This document shows, in pieces, positions 13,001 to 26,791 of a stretch of DNA of 64,000 nucleotides. Positions within the stretch are counted from its first letter, which is position 1. The number at the start of each line of letters is the position of its first letter. Position numbers and translations under genes: made by a program. Below the pieces are notes generated by a model that was given only the letters and a program-made list of their open reading frames with translations, ran no database searches and was not told the DNA's origin. Source of the DNA: Rhizophagus irregularis (taxonomy: Eukaryota > Glomeromycota > Glomeromycetes > Glomerales > Glomeraceae); contig NC_089442.1 of the NCBI RefSeq assembly GCF_026210795.1, forward strand, positions 2,604,001-2,668,000, given 5' to 3'.

Positions 13001-13154
13001 TGCGAAAAAAATTAAGAATTTAAAAGAGCAACGAAGAAAATTAATGGAATCTGTGAGTTATTAATGTTATTAATTAATTGGGATAAATTTAAAATTGTTA
13101 GGTTGCTGAAAAATTTTTTTTTAAAAAAAAAAATTGTAGGAACAAGATAATTAA
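10098..13154 (+). CDS. NOC2: Nucleolar complex protein 2 (Noc2), 13 exons
   Basis: Exons 10098-10333, 10398-10782, 10859-10996, 11075-11186, 11257-11347, 11412-11712, 11777-11965, 12039-12428, 12497-12598, 12672-12740, 12802-12876, 12951-13052 and 13140-13154 give about 734 residues (yeast Noc2 is 710). The N-terminus is strongly basic (KKATRKFEKKNLKQT), followed by acidic stretches and the helical Noc2 domain (GIYTTFVRCC, YIRQLAIHLRN, YNWQYIHCIELWSEVL, PLQFHCIRALI). Noc2 pairs with Noc1 and then Noc3 to escort pre-60S particles (family knowledge). The start at 10098 is chosen because the basic N-terminus matches the family; an upstream ATG at 9991 is in another frame. An intron at 11713-11776 is in frame but its removal restores the conserved sequence. 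The last exon is uncertain: a GTGAGT donor at 13053 suggests splicing, otherwise the frame stops at 13064. Confidence 0.9.
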
Positions 13155-13342
13155 AAAAAAAAAAATTTTATTTTATTTATTATACTTTATATTTGCAATA
13201 AATAATATATAAGTATATATATATATGATTAGTTATTATATTCTATACTTTCTAAATATTTCATTATTTCTATTTCTATTGTTATTGTAATAAATATCTG
13301 TAAAGAATATCAACAAATTCATCATATCTATTCTTTGCTTCC

Positions 13343-16295
13343 TTAAATATAACCAAATTCGCCACTAATGCTTTTCACATCACTTTCAACGATTTGAGCA
13401 CGCATACTTTTATTTTTGCCTTTAAGTGGAATATTGACTTTAAATTTATCATCATCATGCGTCGTTTCGTGTTGTTCTGTAGGTCCAATACTAGGTTTAT
13501 GATTATGTTTCCAATGAACAATACCAAGATATACCTTTCCGACTATAGCGTGAAAAATTACCAATGAAGAAGTGACTAATGTTAAAAATGGAATTATTGA
13601 ATATGATGCAGTATTTAATTTATATATAACTTGGATGATGAATTGAGGTACATCTTCTATAACAAAGCCAATAGCACTTCCCATAAAAATCATACGATCG
13701 GCCCAATTGCTCCATGGAGCTTGTAATACTTTAAAACCACCAGCTCTCGAATTTAATATACTAAGAACTTCAACTTCAGTTGAAGCTAATACCGTAAAAG
13801 TTGAAGCTATAGCATTATTTAATTTAAACCAAAGTAAAAATTTCTCATTATGCATCGCTTCGATTATTACTATATAAATAGACCAAAATAAATTAAAAGT
13901 ACATGGAAATATTGAAAAGATTAATGAAGGAATGAATAAAAATGGAATATCTTTTGAATGTGTTACAATGAATAATAAATCTAAAGAAAAATCCGATAAT
14001 ATTAAAGCGAATTGTGGTACAGCAATGTTTCTTGCTTTTCCATCACGTATATTTGCAAAAATATATAATATTCCAACAATTATAACGAAACATCCAACTA
14101 ATATTAACAAAAGCATATTTTGTACAAAAAAATTCTCTTTGATAGGAGCACCATATTTACTATCAAGATATTTCGTCATAGAACCATTTTTCAAATTTGT
14201 ATATTGTGAATTTGTTACTAAATCATTTAAATCAGATACTAAACGTAATGATGAAGGATTTCCAGGAGAAATTTGTATTGGGAGAAGTATATAAGAATGT
14301 TCATTTCCATTATCAAAATACCATTTTGAAGCTGATAGACGATCAAAATTCACTGGAAGGAAAGTTGATAATTCGTGTTTTATTGTTTTAATTGTTTCAT
14401 CAAAATCTTTAAGAAAATGAGGTAAAGCATCAGGATTAAAACGAAGTAATACATTCACTTTTTCAGAATATATAGTAAAATCTTTTTTTGTAGTGAAATT
14501 CCAAATAGCAGGTTTAACACCAGGTAAAGGTTCAGCCAATTCATTAGTTTCTACCATACCATCATCCACAGTAATATAATATTTTGTTTCAGGCATATTT
14601 AAAGTTGAAGAAAATAATAAAACATTAATTTTTGTAAAATTTTCATTTTCATTTACTAAATTAATTAAATTAGGAGGTATTGTTAAACGAGGATATTTAT
14701 CATTGTCTGCTTGAAATATATGAATTGAACCTTGACCACTTTTTTCTACAATACCACGATAAGTTAATGATAATCTAAATTGAGGTGTTTCTTTTGTAAT
14801 TTCAATATTTTCTTCATTTAAAGCAGGATAAGAAGAATATATATTTAAATTTTGATAACCATTATCTTCATCATGAAATTTTGGAAGATCAATTGTAAAA
14901 ATTGATAAAGTTTGAAATTTATAAGGATCCCACCAATTTCTTGAAAATCCAGTTAATACTACAGTATTATTACGAAACAAACAAGCACCACCAGTAAAAA
15001 TGATTTCCACAAAAGTTTCTTTGATTAAACTTCCATCAGCTTGAAATAAATCCAAAATACTATGTATTCTTGTATTATTATGAATTGGACTTAATAATTC
15101 AAAAGGATTTTGTCTTAAACTACTACTAACAAGTAAAAAACCACCATATTGAAGAGGTATACCAACTATATCCAAAAAATCACTAAAAGCAGATTTTTTA
15201 TTGATAATTTGAGATTCAATTGGAACAACATTGTGTATCATACCACTAGATAAAAAATTTATTTGATAAGATTGTACTTTTTTTTTATTCAATAATTCTT
15301 GTAAAAAACAGTTAAAACCTTTACCAATAACTGAACCTGTACATGCTAATATTTTAATTTCATGAGCAATTGTACTTGAAAATATTACAAATGGTGAAGT
15401 TTTTATTTTTTCAGATTTTGGTTCTAAAAATACGGCATAAACCTGATTTTTAACTTTTGGTGATGATGATGATGATGTAATATTTGATCTATGAGAAGGT
15501 AAAGTTGCTATTACTGACCATGCAATCAAAAATCCTCCATCTAATGTTGGTTTTGTATTATATGAACGAACACATCCATTTTCCATTTTTAAATTTTTTG
15601 ATCCAATAAGATTCGCTTTATCATCAAATAATCTCCATTCAATAGTATTACATCTTGTTCCAATCTTTTTATAATATACATATATAAAAGTATCAGTATT
15701 TGCAACTAATTGATGAGCAGTATTTATACCAAACATATTTATTTTATTATGTTCATTAAATCCATCATTCTTCATTAATAAGACACGATATAATAAATTT
15801 CCTTGTTCATCAGCAATACCAGCCCAAGTATCTTTTTGTATAGGATTATTTATATCTATTTTTCCATCTGTTCCATTGGCATAAGCAAATAATACATTTT
15901 TATTACTAATAGGAGATACTGTATTAGGTTGAATTCCAAGTGGAAGTCCCCATGAATCCAATAATATATTAACAATTGTTCCATTTGCAAGAATTGACGT
16001 TTGTTTTAAATATGTACTATTTAATCTATTTCCTACAGTAAATAATCTTAAACTATCATCTTGAAATGTACTACATCCTGCTACATATAATAACCCTAAA
16101 TAAAAAATTTGTAAAAAAAAGAGTACATTTGTAAAAGTTACACTAGTATCATACGTGTAAAAAGAATTTTACAATATTACCTTCTGTATCTTCTTCCCAC
16201 GTTCTTTCTATTACCTCTAAATCATTTAAATCTCCAAAGACACATTTAATGATAAAAAATATTATAATATAATAATATAATTTATATTTGGTCAT
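13343..16295 (-). CDS. Orphan multi-pass membrane protein with large ectodomain
   Basis: Two minus-strand exons (16181-16295 and 13343-16095) give about 955 residues. The ATG at 16295 starts a clear signal peptide (YYYIIIFFIIKCVFG), which fixes the start; the frame joined to it has no upstream ATG alternative. About 640 residues of predicted ectodomain follow, with many potential N-glycosylation sites and short aromatic repeats that look beta-rich. The C-terminal third has a hydrophobic segment (LLLILVGCFVIIVGILYIFA) followed by about four to five more, one containing a VIEDVPQFIIQ motif, and a basic hydrophilic tail. Similar acidic-Pro-Gln helices occur in several multi-pass membrane families, but I do not recognise the family and assign no function. 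It should pass through the ER and sit in the plasma or an internal membrane with a lumenal N-terminus. Confidence 0.8.
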
Positions 16296-17340
16296 TTTTA
16301 AAATTAACATTTATAAAAATTTTTTTATTATTATTTCTTTTTTAAATGAAAAAATTGAAAATATGAATTTGATCAAAAAAAAAAAAATGAATCCAATGTT
16401 TATCATACATCGCCACGCGTTGTTTTATGTACGGCTGTATATTTCTTCCGTTTCTTCCGTTATCTTAAAGGTTTTTAACGCGCCATTTTATAAAGCCATC
16501 CCGCTTTTATATAATTTTTAATTTCAGGTTTTATGATTATGTAATGCAATATTTATTTGATCGTCAGCGTAAAAAAAAAAATACATTGTTACGATATAAA
16601 ATGAGACTAGTGCATTTTAATAAGATATGTACAGTAATCACATGCAAGTTAATGACGTAATGTATTATATTAAATAATCTTTCTTATAAATTTAGATTAG
16701 TTCTTACCCTTACCCTTACCCTTCATTAAGATTTATTTTTAACCAATTCAAATACTTTTAACAATCTATTTCTAGCTCCAACAGTGTAAACTCTTAATTT
16801 TTGCAATTCCTCATTATCAAAATGAATAATTTCTTGCCATTTCATTCCATTAAAACAATCGTTATATTTATTTAATCTAAAGCCTTTTCAACCATTGAGG
16901 AAAATCTAGATTAAAATTAAATAATTTAAAATAAATATGACTACAGTATTCTATTAATTCAGATATTTAAAATTTCAGAGGGTATTAAAAATTTTTTTTT
17001 TTTGGTATTAACGGGAATTAACCTTCTGATAACTCTTTATTAACATTTACGTAATTTTTTTACAAAAAATTCTTTATACCGTCGATTTTTTTCCTTCTTT
17101 ACGTCTCATATCATCAGATCCTTCGCTGGATTTTTATGAAATTTATTATTCTTGTAGTAAGTTTTATATTTTGTCACATTGTTTTGTAAAAATAAAAAAA
17201 AGATGGTAAAGAAAAATAATTGATAATTTCATGGTAATTAGACATTTTTATTTTCACTAATTGATCATGTTGGTATTACAAATAAGTTGATCGTCGATCA
17301 ATAAATTAAGAGCCGGTAATTTTTTTTTTAAAAAAAAATC
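16296..17340. other. Divergent intergenic region
   Basis: It separates two divergent genes and should contain both promoters. A short CCCTTA repeat lies near 16705-16722 and T/A runs occur near 17315-17338, directly before the next ATG. No convincing coding frame. Confidence 0.45.
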
Positions 17341-18107
17341 ATGTCTTCTTACATTTCATTTAGAACACATTGCAGCACACTTTTTTTAAAATCTCTTCCA
17401 AATAATACTAATAAATTAATAATATCAATGTCTCCACTTTCTCATTTAATTAGAATAAATTCTATTATTACAAACTCTCATATTCAATTTTCGAAATCAT
17501 TATCACATAATCATTATACTACTAAAAGTACAAAATATAATAATGATAATATTCATGGTCACATATTATATTATTTAAAAGAAGATAAATTGAGTTCAAA
17601 GGATTTTGATTGGGGCAATATAGATGAAAGAAAAAAGAATAATTTAAGAAAAAAAATTCATCAAACGAATAAGAAAAGATTATTTATTAAACGAAATATT
17701 ATTCAAGTTAATTTTGATGCATTGGAAGGTAAATCTAAATTTATATTAATAATATATATATATATATATATCTTATTAGAAATTAATTATTTTAGATTTT
17801 ACGGAATGGCTTAGTAATCTTCGATTTAAGAAATGGGCTCCTATGTTTGAAGGGATGAAATGGCAAGATATAATTCAATTAAATGATGAGCAATTATTGG
17901 AAAAGGGCATTAAAACTTTTACCGTTAGAAGCGAATTACTTTATTATTTTAATATTATTAAAGCAGCAAAGGTGAAATATATCTTTTTTATCCTTTTTTA
18001 TTTGATTTAAAAAATTAATTAAAATTTTATTATTGTAGGCTGAGAAAGATGCCAAAAAAGAAAGTTCCGGAATTTCTGTAACAAAGGATGATAAAGATAA
18101 GGATTAA
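17341..18107 (+). CDS. Small SAM/IGR-like protein, probably mitochondrial
   Basis: Exons 17341-17728, 17796-17971 and 18039-18107 give about 210 residues. The first ~65 residues lack acidic residues and are rich in Ser, Asn, Arg and Lys, typical of a mitochondrial presequence. The second exon encodes a compact helical module (FTEWLSNLRFKKWAPMF, then LNDEQLLEKGIKT and a final YYFNIIK) that resembles a SAM domain or the fungal IGR-motif domain found in mitochondrial proteins such as Fyv4. The last exon is a short Lys/Asp-rich tail. The ATG directly follows a T9A9-type run. The fold assignment is a resemblance by eye; localisation is inferred from composition only. Confidence 0.65.
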
Positions 18108-18886
18108 GATTATTTAATTTAACTAATCACTTTTTTTTTTAAAAAAAAAAGAGATAAAAAAAGTTTTTTTGCGAATGTTATTTATATTTCACTGACAGTA
18201 CTGATTTTACTGTCAATAAGATATTTGTTATAAATCATACAATGAACACAATGCTTAATGTTCAAAATAATATCTACGAAAAAGAAAATATTTGGAAAAC
18301 AATTAGTGGCTTCTTTGGTAAGTTTGTGAAGACCAGATTCTTGTTATATTTAAAGCTAAATGTTCTTAGAGCAAAGTGAGAAGTTTTATTCTTTCTTTGG
18401 AAATCTATTGTCAATTCAAAAGGATATTATAATAAAAAAGTTATACGTACCCTTTATCCTATAGATATTGCTATAATTTGTAATAGCATCATTATAATAT
18501 ATATATAGAATACTGTATAAAACGTGTAAGCATTATGTTAGGAATCCTCACTCCAAGATTTTTTTCACCAAAATATCACATTTAGACTTTTAAATTATCA
18601 TTAAAAAAGAAAATTTTGTTTATAATCTTATCTCATGTTTCATTACTTTTATAAATATTATCGGTTATTAAATTATGCATGTATTAATGCTAAAAATATA
18701 ATTTAAAATACAATTTTTATATGAAAAAAATAAATAAAAAGTAAATCTTAATATATAACTATATTACAAACACAAAACTCATTAAATCATTTTTAAATGA
18801 TTATAATAATTATAAATAAAAAAAATAATAATAATTTACATAAACCAAATTAAAATTAATTTAATCATTATTTAATTCTGTAATAA
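18108..18886. other. Convergent intergenic region
   Basis: 3' sides of two converging genes. A T10A10-type junction lies just after the stop codon (about 18130-18150). Otherwise AT-rich DNA with no supported feature. Confidence 0.45.
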
Positions 18887-21800
18887 TTAAACCTTATTAC
18901 TGTTATTCTCAGTCAGAGATCTAGTTCTAGATCTACCATGCTCAATCAATTCAACATTAATCATAGGTGTAACAGCAGGTTGCTTTTCATTATTTTGATT
19001 TGATTTTTTAGACTTCTCTTCTTTTGCTTTTTCAGTTCTCTCTCTTTTTCTAATTTGTCTAACAATATCTAAATCATCAGGATACCACCACTGTTTAACA
19101 AATTGTATTACATATCTTGGCAATCCTGCTATAAGAATAGCAAGTGGCATACCAAACCAAAATGTTCCATCACTAAATAATTGATTTCCTATACCATATA
19201 TTGGACTTTGCTCAAATAAACTATATGCAATGACAAATAAGAACACAGACAGTATTTCTACAAATACAAATACCCATATAAACCATGACCAATAATATGT
19301 ATTAAATCCAACAAGTAAACTTGCAATTACAACTACAGTAACTGCTACTGCTGTACTAAATGGTCCTGCCGAATCTCCTTCAGGATCTGTGGAAATATAA
19401 TAAATAAAATTAAATGTAAAATATACGGCTAATGATTGCCAAATACCATCAAAGAAATATAGTCCAAATAATTTTTTTGAATATCTTAATTTTCGTATTC
19501 CCAACGAATATATAGTTGGAAATCGTAAACAATATTGCTTTCCAACTGATTGATCTGTTGCTCCTAATATAATAACTGGTGCAACTGTGAATATCATATT
19601 ATATAATTGTACAAAACTGTAATCATAAAATATATTTGCTGAAAACCTAAAAAAGTATAATTAATTTATTAGTAAAAAGAAAGAAAGAAATAAATAAATA
19701 ATGAAAGAAGAAAATAATGAAAAAAATAATATTACATGCAGAATATCTGATACCATAACACAGGAAATACCCAAATAACATTTTTATAAAAGAAGTTAAG
19801 AATCATCTCTGAAATTCTCAAATAATCCCAATGTCCATGAACAAGTAAAAGTTTGCTAAGAAATCGAAATTGTGCAATAGAATAATCGGCTGCCATCGAT
19901 GCTTGAACACCTTATTATGAGATCAAACAATAAGTGTTAATTTCAATAAAAATTATTTACCTTGAAACTCAAGAAATCAATTATTTATCCTTTTAATACC
20001 TTCTTGTCCAGATATACCAACACCAACATTTGCAGCTTGAATCATGCTTACGTCATTAGCCCCATCACCAATCGCTAATGTTGTTGATTTTTTCCCTCTT
20101 CTCACTAATTCTACTACCATAGCTTTTTGTAAGGGACTTACACGACAACATATTACAGAATGAAAAAAATCTGATAATGCGATTAATTGATTTCGAGAAT
20201 TATCATCTTCCAACAAATGTGCCAATGCTGCACCGTCAACTATAAATGCATGAACTTCTTCTTCTTTTACAGGTGGAATTTCTTCACCGTCTTCCGTAAA
20301 TTTTTTAACATTTTTATCGCCCATAAATGATACAAATACATTATTAAACTGTTTCATAACACTTTCTTTTTTAGAACCTTTCACCACCCAAAGTCTCATC
20401 TCTTTCGTTAATAATTGTGCAGCAAATCCAATATTAATTGCTGTTTCCAGCTTATCACCAGTCAGCACCCAAACTTTAATACCAGCCTTTCGTAGAGATG
20501 CAATACAATCTGGTACGCCTACTTGAAGTTTATCTTCAATAGCGGTTGCGCCCAAAAGAATAAGTTCCTTTTCAATTTTTTCAGAAACTTTATCAATTTT
20601 CTCAGAACGATCTGTTAATGAGGATGCTGCTGCCTGATACTCCTTTAACCAAGATTTGTATCGCGTTTCACTTAATTCTCGATATGCTAGAGTCAGTGTG
20701 CGGAGACCTTAAATCATAATACGAAGGTGTTAAATTTCAATATCATAAAGAAAAAAAAATTATAAAATATATTATACCATCATTTGAAAAGTCTTCAATA
20801 TCACGAGCTGTAGCTTCAACAAACTTTTCTTGACCTTTAGCCAATCTTTCAATGATAATATTATCAGCTCCTTTACAATATAATATGATACCACCCCCTA
20901 GTTCAGCTGGACGACGAACAATTACACTCATTCTCTTACGCGTCGAATTAAATTCTAATATATTCAAAATTTCGAATTTATGTTCTTTACCAAGAACATC
21001 AACTGTAAGATAATTAGTCGTTCGTGATAAGAATGCAAATCCCACATTTTTTGCTGCTGCTACAAGTGCCGCTTCGTCAGGTGATTCAGCCTTATAAACA
21101 AGATTTTTTACAACGGTTGTATCAATCGGAATTGACTTTACAGTTCCGTTAGGGCTATGACCTAGTGCTGACTCGAGTTGTTTGAGCGAAGGTAATACCT
21201 GCTTAATTGAATTTTTAAGTTTCTTTTTAGCAACGCTAATAGATGAGCTATTTTTATCTCTATTATGATTCAAACTTGATTCACTTGAATTTCCAGAAGA
21301 TTGAGTTTCATTATTTGAATCTCTTCCTCCATCGCTATTTGCATTTTCACTATTTTCTTTAGAAATATCATCAACTACAACAGTATGACATACTGCTAGC
21401 AAAGTAAAAAATTCTTTCAATAAATCAGATCTCTTATGTTTAAATTCTGATTTTCCACCAGTACTTGATTCTTCTCCTATGTCATTATCAATTTCATCAT
21501 CATTTTTCAAATCTCTAAAGATTTCAGGATCCACAAATGTTAAAAAGTTTGGATCTGTACTTGAATAAACTGGCTCGAAAACATTTTTCATTTCGTTTAT
21601 ATATTGATCAAATATTTCCTTCTGATCTAACTCTTGTTTCCCTTCATTTTGTTTTCCCTGAATTAATTCCTTTCCTTTCTCCGCATCTGTTTTTCCACCC
21701 CAACCATTTCTACCATAAACTTTTTCAGCAACTGAAAATTGACGGAACTCCATTATGTTACGAGTCAATGTACCAGTTTTATCAGAAAAGATATATTCAA

Positions 21801-24094
21801 TCTGACCAAGATCGTCTGACAAATTCCACTGGAAATTTGGAATCGAAGGATTTTGTAAAGTGGAAAGTATTAATTAATGCATGAAAATATTTAGCGCAAG
21901 AAACTATTATTATACTTACCGACTTGGGGACAGCAGTAGCCCTAGAATCTTCATCCCACATATCTAAATCATTATAAATAAAATATGCCTAAAAAAATTC
22001 GTCAAATGATCAATAAAAAAAAAGAGCGAGGAATAAACAAAAAAAAAAATTATATATGTTGCATACCTGCCAAAGCTTAACAAATTCGATAGAAATATAT
22101 AAAGAAATTGGAATTATATTTTGAAATATAATCAAACTGTTCCTGTAAAATTTTAAAATGATATGGAAATTTTAGTTAACAATATAAAAAACGAGTATAA
22201 ATAATTAATGATATAACCTTACATAAATGTAAGAAATGCAGCAAACAAAACACTTTCGCGATTTGAATCCAGATTTTCGATAGCGACACCACTATCTTTT
22301 GATAACTTGGTCGATATTGCACTGCCAATTGCACAAACCAAAGCAAGAATGATAAGAACGAAAAAATTAAGAATAACCTGAAATTAAAGAAAATAATAAT
22401 TTAAAAATTAATATCAAATAAGACGAATATAAAAATATATTTACCTCTTGATTCATTTCTTTTTCAATTCTACTACGCTTACTTGGTGTCTCACTGGAAT
22501 TAAGCATAATCTTAGTCTCGACACCGGTGAATATAGTTATGGCAATAACCCATTCCGTATTACGAATCACGTGAGCTCTCAATAATAAATTATTAATATC
22601 GACTGGAATAGTTTTTCGTGGCTTCCATTTCTGTTCCGGAGGAGTTATACTATTAGGAACAGAAGATCGTTCACTCACGGGCGGTCTAGCTTCTGAGTCA
22701 CGATCATCACTCGGTTCAGTTAGGATCAAAGCTCCACTATAAGAATATAAATTTGAATTTGGTGTTTCGGAATCAATATAAAAAGTAACATTTGTACAAT
22801 CAATAGGTGAACGAATATCTTTTGTATCGGGAATGCATCGACGAGGTTTCAAATTAGTTTCACCGTCAAGATCTTTTGTTTCTACAAAACAAGTTCCCTC
22901 TAGCTCAGAAGTTGATAAAATGATAGCGTCAGCTGGTACAGCATCATTATTTTTAAGATACAAAAAGTCTCCAACACGAACATTTCTCCATATTACTTTT
23001 CTCCACTCAGGTGGTCCATGTTTTTCGTTTGAAGGTTCGGATGGAGGTTTGTCTTCGTCATCACCATCAATTGAGTTTGAATCTTCATTTACAGAACGTT
23101 TAAATAAAGACTTAATTCGAAGGATTTGTCTCTTCCAAAATGATAATTTTGGTACTTTTGGGTAATTTACATTAACAAAATTCTGAAGATGATAACATAT
23201 TGCACCATTAAATTGTTTATCAATTTGATGTCTATTCCTATCCTCGATACCATCCTTAAGAGCAGTAAAAAACACGACAACTGACAGAGGAAGTACGGTC
23301 AATACTGGATTGTTGACACTAATAAATGGCAACATACCAAGAACGGCCATGAATAAGAAATATAAATTTGCGGCTCTCCGAAATTGTTCAAACAAGTTTT
23401 TTGGTATGAAAGTCCAAAAAGTATATTTTGATGTGACTATCTTATTAGTAACATATTTATACTTTGGTCTACCTTTTCGGTCAACTTCATCTTTTGGTAA
23501 ATCGATGTTAGCATAAACTCTACGTTCTTTACAATTTGAAGTACGATTTTTGATTTTGGTTTTTGTTCTCTTAAGTGGAGAGCCAGTAGTTTCTTGATCA
23601 ATTCCTTCTTCATTATCATCAGGATTGTTTTCATCAATTATAGCTCTATTGTACGTATTATCTGTATTATCTTCATTTCCTCTCGAATTCTTTTGTTCAA
23701 TTTTTTCATTAAAGTCTTCAGAAGAATTCATCACAGTTTCATTTACTTTAATGCTATTAATAGTTTCATCTTTTTCGATGGTTTTCTTATTAGATTCACT
23801 TTTAGTAACAACGGCTGGCGTAGACTCCACGGTCTCCGTTATTGTAGGCGTGGATACTTTTATTTCAGTTGATATTATTTGTTCGGATATTGCAGGTGTA
23901 GATATAATAGTCTCTTTAACTTCACCAGGTGAGGTATTTTCGGTAACTATAGTTTCTTGGGTTATTATTGATTCATTTTCAGTAACTAAATTTGTCGTAT
24001 CTACAGTTTCAAAGGAAGTAATAGGAGATTCTGAAATGGATATATTTGTATTCATATTCTCTTCTATAGACTCATTTTTCGTGTTCGTTGACAT
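18887..24094 (-). CDS. P4-ATPase phospholipid flippase (Dnf/ATP10-like), 8 exons
   Basis: Minus-strand exons 22445-24094, 22223-22377, 22067-22142, 21920-21988, 20778-21828, 20000-20707, 19736-19910 and 18887-19646 join in frame to about 1547 residues, a normal length for large fungal P4-ATPases. Seen in order: a Ser/Thr/Glu-rich N-terminal region, the family start RRVYANI and NKIVTSKYT, first membrane pair, actuator DGET (about residue 410), PISLYISIE in membrane helix 4, phosphorylation motif DKTGT (D666), nucleotide-binding KGAD, the hinge GDGAND (about 1214) and a C-terminal membrane domain. P4-ATPases move phospholipids to the cytosolic leaflet and support vesicle traffic and polarity (family knowledge). 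The N-terminal and actuator sequence is closer to the Dnf1/Dnf2 type than to Drs2, but this is by eye, so no symbol is given. Confidence 0.93.
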
Positions 24095-26791
24095 TGTAAA
24101 ATGGAAAAGCGAATATAAGAAAATTTTGTACTTGTTTCGTCAATGATAATATATATAATATGCACCTTTGTAAGACAAACGACTGGGGCGGTAGCATCAA
24201 AATTGACAAAATTGATATAATTTAGTTTTTATTTTTTTTTTTCCAAGTGTTACGGCACACTTTGCATACTTTGCATGAAAGATTTACAATTTTATAATTT
24301 AAAATAATTGGCGATATTAATAGTTCATATTCCATAATTAAGAATATGCAATTTGCCAATCAATGAGCTAAAAATGGTTACTAAACTAATTACTTTAGTT
24401 ACCGAATTTAAAAAATTTAGATTTCTTTAGAGAAAGTTCAATCATATATTTATAGAAAACAAGTATTTGCAAGTAACAAAATGTTGGCTTTTACAACTAG
24501 TATTTCCTAAAAAGGAAAAGCTTCATTAAAATAACCATTAGCTATTTAGTCCATTACACAATTACACGAGTTTTTCATGTGTGACGCAGATCGTTGAAAT
24601 CATGTGATGAGTTTCCGCAGTGCAATTTTTTTTTACGATGCCTACGCACATCAATCATCTTTTTGGATTAGATAGCATTATTTTATTTTTTTTTAAATGT
24701 TAAAACTGCGTAACCGGAAAAAGAAAAATGGAACGACTATTATCCCGAAATTTAATACTATAATTCTTTTCTGTTCCTATTACCTACTTTAGAATGGACT
24801 GATTAGGACATAACATCATTTCTGCATTTGTGATACTCGAGACAAGATTAATTCTTCTTTGTTCAGTGAGTTACTGACTAACTACATTTAAACTATCCTT
24901 GAATTAGAGCAAATAAAATTTTACATATTAGCTCGTGTAGGACGCAATTAATTGATCGTCCTATTATCACTTCGAAATTACTCATTTTGATGATCCTAAT
25001 CACAGTAATTAAAATTTAAATTAAAAAAAATTATATTTGGAAGGAGTACCACAGCAAGTTCATTATTTGCCAAGAAAGCCTCGATCATAATTTTCAATTG
25101 AGATTTTTTAGAACAAAAAAAAGATGGTATGATTTACCGATTTACCTCTTTTTATGGTTATAGGGTATGATGGGGTATTAGGAGAATTCCATTCAGGAAA
25201 TGAGAAGCCTTTGGTTGAGCGTTTACTATATAAAAGATGGTTTCGTTTTTCTAAACTAAAAACCAAATGGTGTATATCAATTGGTCAATTGGAGCAGTAC
25301 TTTAACTTTCATATTGTTTTCTATAAGGCCAAAGAAATAAAATTATTCGTTTCTCATGAAAAAAAATTGCTAAATTTGACCCGGCCGCCCGGAAAAAAAA
25401 TTATTTTTTAATAAAAATTTAGCCGATTCCTAGAAGTTGATTGGTTGATTTACAGCAAATTTCAAAATATACGGGACACTTGAGAAATTTGATTGTCGGG
25501 TTGTCGGGTAGGTTATTATATAATCTGATATACTACTATTCATTATACTCGTCACGTGTTATTTATACTTTTCTAATAAGCTGTAATAAATTTTTTGCCC
25601 GGGTCACCGGGTGGAAAAAAAAAATTATTTTTTTATGATTATGATTGGTCAAAACTAAAATCACATGACTAAATAAAATAAATTTTTTTATCTTTTTTTA
25701 ACATTTACATGACCCGCCCGGTTATGAGAAACGAATAATTTTATTTACTTGGCCTAATATCAGATTCAGAATGGTAAATTAATTAAAAATATGTAAGGAA
25801 AAGAAGACAAAAAATTACCTAATATTAATATGTATGCTGAAAGAGGACGTACAGGATTATTAATTATAAATATAGATACTTAATTCGTTACAGTAATAAA
25901 TGTTTGTCTCATACAATATTAGCAATACAATTGATAATTGAATGTTTATTTTTATTAACAATAGTACCTAAAAAGTCATATCTTGGAAGTCAATGGCTTA
26001 ATATTAGACATAGAATTCCATGGAATTTATGTTCATTCGAATTATCATTTTTTAAAAGAATATTTTAAAAGTACTAGTTAAAATGATATTATCAGGAATT
26101 AATCACTTACCGCTTTATTCAAATATTTAATTCCGGTCTGAATCAGATTTAACAGGTTAAATAAAGTTAAATTAGCTGCTGTTGTAATTTTCACTTGTAA
26201 TCCTACTTTGTTCTCATTCATTCTTTTATTTTATTATCTAATATTCATTATTTATTGTGTTTTTAAATAATATTTGTTAAAAAAGGGAAGTTAAAACATA
26301 TTACTTTTATCCTATTACATGTTTCATAAAAATATATAAGGTAATTAGTTGTACTATGAATTAATATCATTTTGTACAAAGACTCGAAATTATAATATGT
26401 CTGAAAGAGCTACAAAGTTTGCTAATAATGTTATCGGAATTCGGAATTAATGAATATTATTAATTTAAACATTCAAAACAGGAAACTTTTGGTCGAGTTT
26501 TGACTTTAGTTTCAGATTATAAGGAACGTTTTCTCATAATCGTGTAACATGAAAATCATAACTAAATTTGATGATTGGAAAAAAAGAAGTGAAACTCGTG
26601 GTTTCAAATTTCACTATTTTGAAACCTATAACCCTGGTAACACCATCATTGTTTTCAAGTAAAGACAACAATATTCCGAGTTATATATATATACCCGTTG
26701 TTTAAAGAACTTTTTCTTTCGATACTAAATCCATAAAATTATTGAAGGACAATTGCTGGTCAATTTGTCCAATTTGACATTTCTTGATATC
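24095..26791. other. Intergenic region with degraded repeat DNA
   Basis: It contains short frames at 25154-25411 and 25441-25638 without an identifiable product. The part around 25320-25760 carries an inverted repeat listed separately and several CCCGGGTCACCCGG-like GC patches in AT-rich DNA, suggesting an old non-autonomous transposon. The 3' end leads into the promoter of the BTB gene. Confidence 0.45.
25326..25755. repeat. 32-bp terminal-type inverted repeat, possible MITE
   Basis: The left arm 25326-25357 (AGGCCAAAGAAATAAAATTA onward) and the right arm 25724-25755 are reverse complements with one mismatch over 32 bp. GC-rich CCCGGCCGCCCGG-like sequence sits just inside both arms. The ~430-bp size and lack of coding sequence fit a non-autonomous element. 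I did not find a clear target duplication. Confidence 0.6.

Noticed and set aside
16700-16725. TTACCC repeat resembling telomere sequence
   Set aside because: The order is CCCTTA, not CCCTAA, it has only about three units and lies between two housekeeping genes; chance or microsatellite.
23310-24146. Several plus-strand frames over the flippase N-terminus
   Set aside because: They lie opposite a well-supported P4-ATPase exon and have no motif.
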